This document shows positions 42,121-52,107 of a stretch of 64,000 bases of DNA, piece after piece. Under the pieces are notes generated by a model that did no database searches, had not been told where the DNA came from, and was given only the letters and a program-made list of their open reading frames with translations. This DNA is from Sediminicola luteus (GTDB lineage: Bacteria > Bacteroidota > Bacteroidia > Flavobacteriales > Flavobacteriaceae). The stretch's first letter is position 1, and each line of letters begins with the position of its first letter. The DNA is taken from the NCBI RefSeq assembly GCF_002514735.1, contig NZ_KZ300476.1:911872-975871 (forward strand), in the 5' to 3' direction. A program made the position numbers and the translations under genes.

Positions 42121-43039
42121 GCAAAAACACCTCCGCCATCATGCAACGGGCCGAACCACCACCACAGGTTTCAATAGTATCTAGAGGACTATGGAGTAAA
42201 GGATTGTGTTTTTCCAAGGTTTTGATCTGATCGGGACGTAAACTGGTATAGGCGGCCGTACTCATGACCAAATACCGGCGGTCTCCCATGCCTCTCACTT
42301 GTAGCATATTGCCGGCAAAAGCATGCATCTGGGCTTCGGATATGGCTATTACCTCCTTACCCGTCTCTTTCAATTGTTTTAAAACCACTTTGCGTTCCTT
42401 TTTATCGTCTATACTCTCCAGACAGATTACCGCAAAGGTTTCGGCTACACATAGCATAACATTGCTATGGTAAATTGGTAAGCGTTGATTCCCTACGGTC
42501 TGATTGGCCGTAAACAAAATAGGGTCGTACTCGAAATCTTCACAGAATTCGATAAACAAATCTTCATGGGCACGATCCGAAAGGGCGCAATAGGCCTTTC
42601 GATGTACCCGGTCCAATACCATGCTTCCGGTACCTTCTAAAAACAACCCTTCTTCTTCGGCCTCGGTATAATCTACAATATCGGAAATAACGAAACCTTT
42701 GGCTTCTAGCATTTCGAGTATATCTTCCCTTCGTTCTGCCCTTCTGTTCTGGGCGAACATAGGGTACACCCCTACCGTACCGTCTGCATGGAACGAAATC
42801 CAATTGTTCGGAAAAATACTATCCGGGGTATCGGGTACTTGTGTGTCTTCAACTACCAACACTTGAACTCCGTGCTCGCGAAGCCGTTTTACCAAGGCAT
42901 CGAATTCGGTCTGGGCCATGGCATTTATATCGCCATGTGGACCATCTTGCTGAAAATAATTGTTTACAGCCGTCTGGGTATTCTTTTTAAAGGCCACCGG
43001 CCTTACCATGAGTATGGTATTCGTGGTTTGGGACGCCAT
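42110..43039 (-). CDS. Citrulline hydrolase/amidinotransferase-superfamily protein (CtlX-like)
   Basis: The 309-residue protein is of the guanidino-group modifying superfamily (arginine deiminase/DDAH fold). Seen are MVRPVAF, SIFPNNWISFH (acidic/Asn site), EGTGSMVLDR with the catalytic Glu, YHSNVMLCV with the His, and the nucleophile Cys in GGGSARCMMAEVFLP. The N-terminal and whole-length pattern matches proteins named citrulline utilization hydrolase (CtlX). It starts three bases after the arginase stop, so they are one operon and should feed arginine or citrulline to ornithine. Substrate is by family, not proven. Confidence 0.83.
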   Translation of the reverse strand: MASQTTNTILMVRPVAFKKNTQTAVNNYFQQDGPHGDINAMAQTEFDALVKRLREHGVQVLVVEDTQVPDTPDSIFPNNWISFHADGTVGVYPMFAQNRRAERREDILEMLEAKGFVISDIVDYTEAEEEGLFLEGTGSMVLDRVHRKAYCALSDRAHEDLFIEFCEDFEYDPILFTANQTVGNQRLPIYHSNVMLCVAETFAVICLESIDDKKERKVVLKQLKETGKEVIAISEAQMHAFAGNMLQVRGMGDRRYLVMSTAAYTSLRPDQIKTLEKHNPLLHSPLDTIETCGGGSARCMMAEVFLPKA

Positions 43040-43042
43040 GGG

Positions 43043-44005
43043 TTATAGGTTTTTCTTTAAGGTATCGGTAACGGCATCCAACACCTCAAAAGCGGTTTCA
43101 GCCATTTTATTCCCTTTTAAATCCAAAAGAGGGTTTACTTCTACCAATTCTAGGCAGGCTACCTTACCCGTATTTAAAAATCCATTAATGATTTGAATGA
43201 CCTCATACTGATCGAAACCTTTGGGAACGGGGGTACCGGTTCCATAGGAAATCATATCGCAATCCATACTATCTACATCAAAGGAGATATAGATCATATC
43301 GCAAGCCGAAAGTTTTTCGATAGCTTCGGCCAAACAAGTCTCCAGGCCACGGTAACGCATTTCTGCTACCGTATAATTCTTGATGCCTTGCTTCTCCATT
43401 TGCCTATCTTCAGGCTCTTCTGTATCTCGTACCCCAAAATACACCAAATGATTATGGGCTACTTTTTGACCGTCTACCCCGATATTTTTCATCTGCTCCC
43501 AGAGGTCTACAGTCGTCGCGCTTACTTCATTGATCTGAAAGTCGAGATTATCGTCTGCCAAGGCAGCCGCCAAGGGCATACCATGAATATTGCCAGAAGG
43601 CGAGGTATAGGGGGAGTGTATATCGGCATGGGCGTCGATCCATACCACACCCAAGGTTTTATCGGGATGGGCCGCCTTTATACCACTAATGGTACCTAAT
43701 GCAGAGGAATGATCTCCAGAAATAACCAGTGGGAAATTAGCATCGGCTATATTCGATTTTACATGCGTAGCCACTCGGGTACACTGTTGCAATACAAAGT
43801 CGATACGCTTTGCGAAGGAGTTCTTAACCTTATCGTATATACTCTCGTTCGCGGTTTCAACATCTTCGAAAGGATACTGATCAAAATAGGAATTGTTTTG
43901 GTTAATGGCCGCTATTTCAATAGCATCTATACCCATATCAGACCCACGGGTACCGGCTCCGATATCCGACCTGTTTTTTATGATTTTGATGGTTTTCATA
44001 TTCAA
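43043..44005 (-). CDS. Arginase family ureohydrolase
   Basis: A 320-residue manganese enzyme (318 from the second Met). The metal boxes are all present: ISGDHSSALG, WIDAHADIHSP and ISFDVDSMDCD. VNPLLDLKGNKMAE is close to arginase. It should hydrolyse arginine to ornithine and urea; agmatinase or formiminoglutamase are less likely, as the length and the TSPSGNIHGMPLAAAL loop fit arginase. It is the first gene of an operon with the CtlX-like gene. A TAAATTTG box lies about 40 bases upstream. Confidence 0.85.
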   Translation of the reverse strand: MNMKTIKIIKNRSDIGAGTRGSDMGIDAIEIAAINQNNSYFDQYPFEDVETANESIYDKVKNSFAKRIDFVLQQCTRVATHVKSNIADANFPLVISGDHSSALGTISGIKAAHPDKTLGVVWIDAHADIHSPYTSPSGNIHGMPLAAALADDNLDFQINEVSATTVDLWEQMKNIGVDGQKVAHNHLVYFGVRDTEEPEDRQMEKQGIKNYTVAEMRYRGLETCLAEAIEKLSACDMIYISFDVDSMDCDMISYGTGTPVPKGFDQYEVIQIINGFLNTGKVACLELVEVNPLLDLKGNKMAETAFEVLDAVTDTLKKNL

Positions 44006-44044
44006 ATCTGCTTCTTGATCAAGAATGTTTTAATAATGCTGCCG

Positions 44045-44052
44045 CAAATTTA
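44045..44052 (-). promoter_or_regulatory. Promoter -7 box of the arginase operon
   Basis: Minus-strand TAAATTTG fits TAnnTTTG. It gives a leader of about 35 bases. Confidence 0.5.
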
Positions 44053-44145
44053 AGAAAGTGCCGATAGAGTGACTAGCAATTCCGGGATTTGTGGTTGGTT
44101 TTTCTAGTACAGCAAACTGTTCTTTTAGGATAAGTGGAGTACTAA

Positions 44146-44191
44146 GCCCCCTCTACTGAGGGAGAGGGGGTTGGGGATGAGGGGTTTTTCA
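44146..44191. repeat. C/G-block hairpin repeat, family D-like
   Basis: GCCCCCTCT pairs with AGAGGGGG (44163-44170) and is followed by TTGGGGATGAGGGG. It resembles the other C/G-block copies but not closely. It lies between the gltA terminator and the arginase promoter. Confidence 0.5.
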
Positions 44192-44226
44192 TGAACCGAA
44201 CTAAATGCTATTAACTACGGGCTATT

Positions 44227-44266
44227 AATAAAAAAAAACCGCCCCTGTTTGCACAAGGACGGTTTG
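44227..44266 (-). terminator. Intrinsic terminator of gltA
   Basis: On the minus strand AAACCGTCCTTG pairs, with a few mismatches, with CAGGGGCGGTTT and runs into TTTTTTTT. It lies about 22 bases after the gltA stop. Confidence 0.75.
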
Positions 44267-44287
44267 TTATGCTTTTAAAAGCTTCTT

Positions 44288-45571
44288 TTATCTTTTATCC
44301 AAGTCTACAAAGGCGCGGTGGTTTTCACCAACATATACCTGTCTTGGCCTTCCGATAGGCTCTCCGTTTACACGCATTTCCTTCCATTGGGCAATCCAAC
44401 CGGGTAAACGGCCCAAGGCGAACATTACCGTGAACATCTCTACCGGAATACCCATGGCCCTATAGATGATTCCAGAATAGAAATCAACGTTAGGATATAA
44501 CTTACGATCTACAAAATACTGATCTTCTAATGCCTCTTTCTCCAATCCTTTGGCAATATCGAGAATAGGATCGTCAACCCCTAGGTCTCCCAACACTTCG
44601 TCAGCTGCCTTTTTAATGATACGGGCGCGTGGATCGAAGTTCTTATACACACGGTGTCCGAAGCCCATTAAACGGAATGGATCGCTCTTATCTTTGGCCT
44701 TGGCCATATATTTTTTGGTATCGCCACCATCGGCAGCAATAGCCTCTAACATTTCCAATACCGCCTGGTTGGCACCACCATGCAATGGCCCCCAAAGGGC
44801 AGAGATACCAGCAGATAAAGAAGCGAACAGACCTGCGTGCGACGATCCTACGATACGTACCGTAGAGGTAGAACAGTTTTGCTCGTGATCGGCGTGTAGG
44901 ATCAATAACTTATCCAACGCATCGATGATAATCTGGTTCTTCTGATATTCTTTGTTCGGCTTTTTGAACATCATTTTATAGATATTCTCTACATAGCCTA
45001 AATTATCATCGCCATAATCTAAAGGCAGTCCTTTCTTCTTACGCATGGTCCAGGCCACCAAAACGGGGAACTTGGCCAAAATACGTACAATGGCATGGTA
45101 CATTTCGTCTTCAGAGGAAACATTTACCGAAGAGGGGTTAAAAGCGATCAAAGCGGAAGTCAATGAAGACAATACCCCCATTGGGTGTGCCGACTTTGGA
45201 AAACCATCCAAAATCTTTTTCATTTCCTCATCTACATGCGACTCGGCCTTAATATCGTTATGGAATTTTTCTAATTGATCGGTATTAGGCAATTCGCCAA
45301 AAATCAACAAATAGGCCACTTCCAAAAAATCGGCTTTTTCGGCCAAATCTTCAATAGAATACCCTCTATAACGCAACACGCCTTTTTCACCATCTAAAAA
45401 GGTAATGGCACTTTTACACGACCCTGTATTTTTATATCCGGGATCAATGGTAATGATACCACTTTGACCACGAAGGGCTTTGATATCAACGGCCAATTCC
45501 TTTTCGGTGCCCTCAATTACGGGCAACTCATACTTTTCTCCTTTATATTCTAAAAACGCGCTGTCTGACAT
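44288..45571 (-). CDS. gltA: Citrate synthase
   Basis: A 427-residue type II citrate synthase, which joins oxaloacetate and acetyl-CoA at the head of the TCA cycle. Catalytic boxes are LHADHEQNCSTSTVR (first His), LWGPLHGGANQAVLEML (second His), MGFGHRVYKNFDPRA, and the Asp in NVDFYSGIIY. The GYKNTGSCKSAITFLDGEKG segment near the N-terminus fits the hexameric, NADH-type Gram-negative form. It lies downstream of eno in the same orientation but with a terminator between, so it has its own promoter; a TAAATTTA box lies about 33 bases upstream of the ATG. Confidence 0.96.
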   Translation of the reverse strand: MSDSAFLEYKGEKYELPVIEGTEKELAVDIKALRGQSGIITIDPGYKNTGSCKSAITFLDGEKGVLRYRGYSIEDLAEKADFLEVAYLLIFGELPNTDQLEKFHNDIKAESHVDEEMKKILDGFPKSAHPMGVLSSLTSALIAFNPSSVNVSSEDEMYHAIVRILAKFPVLVAWTMRKKKGLPLDYGDDNLGYVENIYKMMFKKPNKEYQKNQIIIDALDKLLILHADHEQNCSTSTVRIVGSSHAGLFASLSAGISALWGPLHGGANQAVLEMLEAIAADGGDTKKYMAKAKDKSDPFRLMGFGHRVYKNFDPRARIIKKAADEVLGDLGVDDPILDIAKGLEKEALEDQYFVDRKLYPNVDFYSGIIYRAMGIPVEMFTVMFALGRLPGWIAQWKEMRVNGEPIGRPRQVYVGENHRAFVDLDKR

Positions 45572-45766
45572 TATATCGTTTTACTGTTAATTTTTGCACG
45601 GTAAATTTACGAAAATGGTTAATTCTTAACAATTGGGAAGTCGCCAATTATAGGTTTCTTAACAGAAGTAGGCCGTGTTGTGTCCACCCATTAACATATT
45701 CTCCGTTTTCGGCACCTAATTTATGAATATGACAACGGCCATCCCATGACATCGATCAGGTTCAAG

Positions 45767-45801
45767 AAAAAAGGGATGCCCTTTTACGGACACCCCTTTT
45801 T
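45767..45801 (-). terminator. Intrinsic terminator, probably of eno
   Basis: AAAAAAGGGATGCC and GGACACCCCTTTTT pair with a few mismatches and have T-runs on both sides, so it may work both ways. It lies about 185 bases after the eno stop. The rest of 45572-45984 holds repeat E copy 2 and no gene that I see. Confidence 0.7.
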
Positions 45802-45903
45802 CTCAGTACAACAATTAAGCATCTTACTTAGTTTCTAAAAAGTAATCATACGACTAATTCTGCCACAGTATCAATAGTATTAAACTACTTAGTCCTTAAT
45901 TGA

Positions 45904-45950
45904 CTTCGACTGCCTGCCTGTCGGCAGACACGGCGCTCAGCCTGACATCT
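45904..45950. repeat. Dispersed repeat E, copy 2
   Basis: The first 38 bases are identical to 40178-40215 and in the same orientation. Here it would lie in the 3' tail of the eno transcript. Confidence 0.75.
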
Positions 45951-45984
45951 CAACAAAGCCATTACTTTTAAAGAAACTTCAATA

Positions 45985-47286
<1,302 letters not shown>

Positions 47287-47308
47287 TTAGAATTCTTAAA
47301 GTTCTTCA

Positions 47309-47316
47309 CAAAGATA
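47309..47316 (-). promoter_or_regulatory. Promoter -7 box of eno
   Basis: Minus-strand TATCTTTG fits TAnnTTTG. Its -33 region falls inside the carA terminator hairpin (47326-47352). Confidence 0.6.
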
Positions 47317-47325
47317 AAAAGAAAA

Positions 47326-47352
47326 GGGGGCTAGACCCTTGGATCTGCCCCC
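47326..47352 (-). terminator. Intrinsic terminator of carA
   Basis: GGGGGC plus AGA pairs with TCT plus GCCCCC with one bulged base. On the minus strand CCTTTTCTTTTT follows. It overlaps the eno promoter. Confidence 0.65.
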
Positions 47353-47430
47353 AATATGACAACCTTTTACAGGTTTTTTTCAACTATAACGATATAGCAC
47401 TTGAATAGAAATTCAACTCCTCTTTAAGCA

Positions 47431-48540
47431 CTAGCTGTTCCCCTCCTTTAGGCGTTCGAAATATTCGTCGAACAAGTAACGGGAATCGTGTGGTCCCGGA
47501 CTTGCCTCGGGATGGTATTGGACCGAGAAAACGGGTTTGTCTTTCATCTTAAGTCCGGCAACTGTATTGTCATTCAAATGCAAGTGGGTAATCTCTAGGG
47601 CTTCGTTGGCTTCGGCAGCCTCCCTATTCACGGCAAACCCATGGTTCTGCGAGGTTATCTCACCCTTGCCCGTTGCCAGGTTTTTAACCGGATGGTTGAT
47701 ACCTCTGTGACCGTTGTGCATTTTATAGGTAGTAACCCCATTAGCCAAGGCCAATACCTGATGGCCCAAGCAAATTCCGAATACCGGTTTGTTAGATCCT
47801 ATCATTTTTTGGGCAGCGGCGATAGCATCGGTCAACGGTTCTGGATCCCCAGGTCCGTTCGAAATAAAATATCCATGGGGCTCCCAGGCAGCCATATCTG
47901 CAAAATCGGCATTGTAAGGAAACACCTTGATATAGGCACCACGATCGGCCAAGTTCTTTAAGATATTGCGTTTAATCCCAATATCAAGGGCCGCTACTTT
48001 AAATGTGGCGTTTTCATCCCCAAAGAAATAAGGCTCGGTGGTAGACACTTTAGAGGCCAGCTCCAAGCCTTCCATACTCGGTACTTGGGCCAATTCGGCC
48101 TTAAGACCGTCTACATCGCCTACGCGGGTCGAGATTACCGCATTCATGGCCCCATGCTCCCTAATATAGGCCACCAAGGCCCGTGTATCTACATCGGAAA
48201 TAGCAAATAATTTGTGGGCCTTTAAAAAATCCTCTAAACTTTCGGCATTGGGCCTTGAGAACTCATAACTGAAGTTACGACAGATCAAGCCCGAGATTTT
48301 TATTCCTTCGGATTCTACCTCTTCGGCCATAGCGCCATAGTTACCAATATGGGCATTGGTGGTAACCATAAGCTGACCAAAATAAGACGGATCGGTAAAG
48401 ATCTCTTGGTAACCGGTCATTCCGGTATTGAAACATACTTCGCCAAAGGCGGTCCCTTCTTGATTTCCTACTGCCTTACCATGGAAGATGGTTCCGTCTT
48501 CCAACAAGATCAAGGCGTCTTTTTTCGTTTGATATTTCAC
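47431..48540 (-). CDS. carA: Carbamoyl-phosphate synthase small (glutaminase) subunit
   Basis: The 369-residue subunit releases ammonia from glutamine for carbamoyl phosphate, used for arginine and pyrimidines. The N-terminal half has LLEDGTIFHGKAVG and FNTGMTGYQEIFTDPSYFGQ. The class I amidotransferase half has the nucleophile Cys in PVFGICLGHQVLALA and the His/Glu pair in VQYHPEASPGPHDS. carB is not next to it, which is the usual state in Flavobacteriaceae. It follows rplQ in the same direction after a terminator. A TAATTTTG box about 115 bases upstream gives a longish leader. Confidence 0.96.
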   Translation of the reverse strand: MKYQTKKDALILLEDGTIFHGKAVGNQEGTAFGEVCFNTGMTGYQEIFTDPSYFGQLMVTTNAHIGNYGAMAEEVESEGIKISGLICRNFSYEFSRPNAESLEDFLKAHKLFAISDVDTRALVAYIREHGAMNAVISTRVGDVDGLKAELAQVPSMEGLELASKVSTTEPYFFGDENATFKVAALDIGIKRNILKNLADRGAYIKVFPYNADFADMAAWEPHGYFISNGPGDPEPLTDAIAAAQKMIGSNKPVFGICLGHQVLALANGVTTYKMHNGHRGINHPVKNLATGKGEITSQNHGFAVNREAAEANEALEITHLHLNDNTVAGLKMKDKPVFSVQYHPEASPGPHDSRYLFDEYFERLKEGNS

Positions 48541-48653
48541 AGATATTTAGTTTTGTGACAGGCCTATCACCCAACCCACCTAAAAATGGATCTCTTTCCG
48601 CCTATCAAGTCCCCTAAAAAAGGGTTTATATAAATTCGATTCCCTTTCGTTTA

Positions 48654-48661
48654 CAAAATTA
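48654..48661 (-). promoter_or_regulatory. Promoter -7 box of carA
   Basis: Minus-strand TAATTTTG fits TAnnTTTG, directly after the rplQ terminator. The leader would be about 105 bases; no known riboswitch is seen in it. Confidence 0.45.
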
Positions 48662-48670
48662 GTATATAAA

Positions 48671-48702
48671 AAAAAGGATAGACTTAAAAGCCTATCCTTT
48701 TT
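48671..48702 (-). terminator. Terminator of the ribosomal protein operon
   Basis: AAAAAGGATAG and CTATCCTTTTT pair perfectly around a ten-base loop, 22 bases after the rplQ stop; on the minus strand a T-run follows. Confidence 0.85.
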
Positions 48703-48724
48703 ATTTACATCTTATCAAAACATC

Positions 48725-49222
48725 TTATTCTTCTGAATCATCGTTTTGAACAGGCGCTGCAGCCACTGGGGCCTCAGCGTTAGATTTCTTTCTTCTTCCC
48801 CTACGGGTCGTCTTCTTGGCAGGCTTATCGGCATTGTAGGTTTCATTGAAATCTACCAATTCGATCAAGGCCATATCGGCGTTATCTCCCAATCGGTTAC
48901 CCAATTTAATGATTCGGGTATACCCTCCTGGGCGATCTCCTACCTTATCGGCTACCTCACCGAACAATTCGGTTACGGCATACTTGTTACGCAAGTATTT
49001 GAAGGCGATGCGTCGGTTGTGACTACCTTTTTCGGTAGTTTCGTTATTGGCGGCTTTAGATCGTGTGATCAAAGGCTCTACAAACTGCTTTAAGGCTTTG
49101 GCCTTGGCTACAGTAGTATTGATCCTTTTGTGTTCGATCAGGGAGCATGCCATATTGGCCAACATTGCTTTTCTGTGGGCCGTTTTTCTTCCTAAATGGT
49201 TTACTTTTTTACCGTGTCTCAT
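48725..49222 (-). CDS. rplQ: Ribosomal protein bL17
   Basis: The protein has 165 residues, against about 120-130 in enteric bacteria. The core is normal ([34 protein letters not shown]). The extra 45 residues are a tail with basic [11 protein letters not shown] followed by an Ala/Pro stretch and acidic end (QNDDSEE); such tails are common in this phylum. It is the last gene of the ribosomal cluster, 48 bases after rpoA. Confidence 0.96.
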   Translation of the reverse strand: MRHGKKVNHLGRKTAHRKAMLANMACSLIEHKRINTTVAKAKALKQFVEPLITRSKAANNETTEKGSHNRRIAFKYLRNKYAVTELFGEVADKVGDRPGGYTRIIKLGNRLGDNADMALIELVDFNETYNADKPAKKTTRRGRRKKSNAEAPVAAAPVQNDDSEE

Positions 49223-49270
49223 TTTTCTTTCCTAGTAATTATTATGGAATGATGTGAAGGACATGCTCAA

Positions 49271-50263
49271 TTAGTCCTTGTCCAATTTATATTTAGATAG
49301 ATCCATACCAAAGTTCAAACCTTTGTTGATCACTAGCTCTTCCAACTCGGTCAACGACTTCTTACCGAAGTTCCTGAACTTCATCAAATCGTTTTTATTG
49401 AAAGAAACCAAATCTCCAAGGGTCTCTACCTCGGCAGCCTTTAAACAGTTAAGGGCACGTACCGAAAGATCCATATCTACCAACTTGGTCTTAAGCAATT
49501 GCCTCATGTGCAACGACTCTTCATCGTAGGTCTCGGTCTGGGCGATCTCATCGGCCTCTAGGGTGATGCGCTCATCGGAGAACAACATAAAGTGGTGGAT
49601 CAAAACTTTGGCCGCTTCGGTCAAAGCTTCTTTCGGATGGATGGAACCGTCGGATTGGATCTCAAAAACCAATTTTTCGTAATCGGTCTTTTGTTCTACC
49701 CTAAAGTTCTCAATGCTGTACTTAACGTTCTTAATAGGCGTAAAGATGGAATCGATAGCGATGGTACCGATCGGGGCTCCTGATTTTTTGTTTTCCTCAG
49801 CGGAAACATAACCACGGCCTTTTTCGATAACCAACTCCATATTTATGGCCACCTTTGGATCCATATTACAGATAACCATGTCAGGGTTCAATACCTGATA
49901 GCTAGAGATGAATTTTTGGAAATCGCCAGCAGTAAGCTGTTCTTTTCCAGAGATGGAAATGGAAACGGTCTCGGTATCCACATCCTCGATCTGCTGCTTA
50001 AAGCGCACTTGCTTCAAGTTTAGGATCATCTCGGTTACATCTTCCACTACCCCAGGTATTACGGAGAACTCATGCTCTACCTTATCGATCCTGACAGAAG
50101 TTATGGCAAAACCTTCCAAAGATGAAAGCAAGACTCTTCTTAATGCGTTACCAACGGTCAATCCGTATCCGGGTTCCAAAGGACGAAATTCGAATTTCCC
50201 CTCGAAATCGGTAGAATCGATCATTATAACTTTATCGGGTTTCTGAAAATTTAATAATGCCAT
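49271..50263 (-). CDS. rpoA: RNA polymerase alpha subunit
   Basis: A 330-residue alpha subunit. The N-terminal assembly domain (1-230) has [20 protein letters not shown], and the C-terminal domain (about 255-325) has [20 protein letters not shown] and [20 protein letters not shown], which contacts promoter DNA and activators. Length is normal. It sits between rpsD and rplQ, the usual place. Confidence 0.98.
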   Translation of the reverse strand: MALLNFQKPDKVIMIDSTDFEGKFEFRPLEPGYGLTVGNALRRVLLSSLEGFAITSVRIDKVEHEFSVIPGVVEDVTEMILNLKQVRFKQQIEDVDTETVSISISGKEQLTAGDFQKFISSYQVLNPDMVICNMDPKVAINMELVIEKGRGYVSAEENKKSGAPIGTIAIDSIFTPIKNVKYSIENFRVEQKTDYEKLVFEIQSDGSIHPKEALTEAAKVLIHHFMLFSDERITLEADEIAQTETYDEESLHMRQLLKTKLVDMDLSVRALNCLKAAEVETLGDLVSFNKNDLMKFRNFGKKSLTELEELVINKGLNFGMDLSKYKLDKD

Positions 50264-50282
50264 AATGGAATCTGTATTGTTA

Positions 50283-50888
50283 TTATTTAGAGTAAAGCTC
50301 GACGATCAACTGCTCCTTGATATTCTCAGGAATCTGTAGCCTTTCGGGAACGGCAACGAAAGTACCTTCCTTTTTCTCACTATTCCAGGTCAACCATTCG
50401 TAAACATTGCTATTGTTAGCCAATGAATCGTCGATTACCTGAAGTGATTTGGATTTTTCCCTAACTCCTACTACATCGCCGGCCTTAAGGCTGTAAGATG
50501 GAATGTTTACCAACTCACCGTTCACCGTAATGTGACGGTGACCTACCAATTGCCTGGCTCCCCTACGTGTTGGGGATATGCCCATACGGAAAACAACGTT
50601 ATCCAAACGGGACTCACAAAGTTGTAACAACACCTCACCGGTAACACCTTTGCTACGGTTGGCCTTGTCGAAAAGATTGCGGAATTGACGCTCAAGGATA
50701 CCGTAGGTATACTTGGCCTTTTGCTTCTCCATTAACTGGATAGCGTATTCGGATTTTTTACCACGACGACGGTTGTTACCGTGCTGCCCTGGAGGATAAT
50801 TTCTTTTCTCGAAAGATTTGTCATCCCCGAAAATAGCCTCTCCGAACTTACGGGCTATCTTCGTTTTTGGTCCTCTGTATCTTGCCAT
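50283..50888 (-). CDS. rpsD: Ribosomal protein uS4
   Basis: The 201-residue S4 protein, one of the first to bind 16S rRNA and in many bacteria a regulator of the alpha operon. It has [20 protein letters not shown] and the S4 RNA-binding domain from about residue 91 ([14 protein letters not shown]). The zinc cysteines of the C+ form are missing. It lies between rpsK and rpoA. Confidence 0.97.
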   Translation of the reverse strand: MARYRGPKTKIARKFGEAIFGDDKSFEKRNYPPGQHGNNRRRGKKSEYAIQLMEKQKAKYTYGILERQFRNLFDKANRSKGVTGEVLLQLCESRLDNVVFRMGISPTRRGARQLVGHRHITVNGELVNIPSYSLKAGDVVGVREKSKSLQVIDDSLANNSNVYEWLTWNSEKKEGTFVAVPERLQIPENIKEQLIVELYSK

Positions 50889-50979
50889 TTTATAAAACTT
50901 AAGGGATATCGATTATGAATTAAGGCTTGTCCTTCGATAATCTTACAATATCCCAGATTGAAAATAATTTTAAACGTAA

Positions 50980-51372
50980 TTATACCCTTCTGCGCTTAGG
51001 TGGGCGACAACCATTGTGCGGTAGTGGGGTAACATCGATGATCTCGGTTACCTCGATACCAGAGTTGTGAATGGTACGGATAGCAGACTCGCGCCCGTTA
51101 CCTGGTCCTTTAACATACACCTTTACTTTGCGCAAACCGGCCTCGTGGGCTACTTTGGCACAATCTTCGGCAGCTACCTGGGCAGCATAGGGGGTGTTCT
51201 TTTTAGAACCCCTAAATCCTTGCTTACCGGCAGATGACCAAGAGATTACATCTCCCTTTTTATTGGTAAGGGAAATGATGATGTTGTTAAAGGAAGCGGT
51301 TACGTGGGCCTCACCCACTGACTCCACAACAACTTTGCGTTTTTTGGTCGTCTTTGTATTTGACTTCGCCAT
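50980..51372 (-). CDS. rpsK: Ribosomal protein uS11
   Basis: A 130-residue S11 of the small subunit platform. [19 protein letters not shown] lies near the N-terminus, and the C-terminal CRPPKRRRV is invariant in the family. An N-terminal basic tail ([14 protein letters not shown]) precedes the core. It begins 15 bases after rpsM. Confidence 0.97.
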   Translation of the reverse strand: MAKSNTKTTKKRKVVVESVGEAHVTASFNNIIISLTNKKGDVISWSSAGKQGFRGSKKNTPYAAQVAAEDCAKVAHEAGLRKVKVYVKGPGNGRESAIRTIHNSGIEVTEIIDVTPLPHNGCRPPKRRRV

Positions 51373-51387
51373 AATCCTCCTTAGTTA

Positions 51388-51762
51388 TTATTTAGTAGCC
51401 TTCTTCTTGTTGGCAACTGTTTTACGCTTTCCTTTACGGGTCCTAGAGTTGTTCTTGGTACGCTGACCCCTTAACGGAAGTCCAGAACGGTGACGGATGC
51501 CACGGTAACAACCGATATCCATCAAACGCTTAATGTTCAATTGGTTCTCTGAACGCAATTCACCTTCGATGGTATAACTGGATACCGCATCACGGATACG
51601 ACCGATCTCATCGTCGTTCCAATCAGACACTTTAGTATCTTCATTTACTTGGGCAGTTGCCAAAATCTCTTGGGCCCTGCTCTTTCCGATACCAAAAATA
51701 TAGGTAAGGGCAATAACGCCTCTTTTTTGTTTTGGTATATCAACACCTGCAATTCTTGCCAT
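51388..51762 (-). CDS. rpsM: Ribosomal protein uS13
   Basis: A 124-residue S13 of the small subunit head, near the subunit bridges. [19 protein letters not shown], the helix-hairpin-helix around [12 protein letters not shown] and the basic tail [20 protein letters not shown] are all visible. It begins two bases after the rpmJ stop. Confidence 0.97.
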   Translation of the reverse strand: MARIAGVDIPKQKRGVIALTYIFGIGKSRAQEILATAQVNEDTKVSDWNDDEIGRIRDAVSSYTIEGELRSENQLNIKRLMDIGCYRGIRHRSGLPLRGQRTKNNSRTRKGKRKTVANKKKATK

Positions 51763-51764
51763 AA

Positions 51765-51881
51765 TTACCCTTGTCTTTGTTTAAATCTAGGATTCTTTTT
51801 ATTGATTACGTACAATCGGCCTTTGCGTCGTACTATCTTGCAATCGGCACTTCTTTTCTTTAATGATGCTCTTACTTTCAT
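51765..51881 (-). CDS. rpmJ: Ribosomal protein bL36 (zinc-free form)
   Basis: A 38-codon gene between infA and rpsM. The product begins [20 protein letters not shown] and ends [11 protein letters not shown], clearly L36. Of the four zinc ligands of the C+ type only Cys14 is left; the others are replaced (Ser11, Asn27 and Phe33 or nearby). It is thus a C-minus form that should not bind zinc. Confidence 0.95.
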   Translation of the reverse strand: MKVRASLKKRSADCKIVRRKGRLYVINKKNPRFKQRQG

Positions 51882-51889
51882 CTTAAACC

Positions 51890-52105
51890 TTAATATCTGT
51901 ATGTGATTCTAGCTTTGGTAAGATCGTACGGACTCATTTCCAGCTTTACCTTATCACCAGGTAATAACTTAATGTAGTGCATACGCATTTTACCAGAAAT
52001 ATGGGCGGTTACCACGTGACCGTTCTCCAACTCTACCCTGAACATGGCGTTGGAAAGGGCCTCTATGATGCTCCCATCTTGTTCTATTGCAGCTTGCTTA
52101 GCCAT
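51890..52105 (-). CDS. infA: Translation initiation factor IF-1
   Basis: The 71-residue IF-1 is one OB-fold: [20 protein letters not shown], then [20 protein letters not shown], and [20 protein letters not shown]. It binds the ribosomal A site during start of translation. It begins two bases before secY ends, between secY and rpmJ, the usual place. Confidence 0.97.
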   Translation of the reverse strand: MAKQAAIEQDGSIIEALSNAMFRVELENGHVVTAHISGKMRMHYIKLLPGDKVKLEMSPYDLTKARITYRY

Positions 52106-52107
52106 AA

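Noticed and set aside
44006-44226. tRNA gene in the gap between arginase and gltA genes
   Set aside because: No cloverleaf or T-loop sequence was found; the paired G/C-blocks are a repeat hairpin.
48541-48653. Riboswitch in the carA leader
   Set aside because: The leader of about 105 bases shows no fold or motif of a known class that I can recognise.
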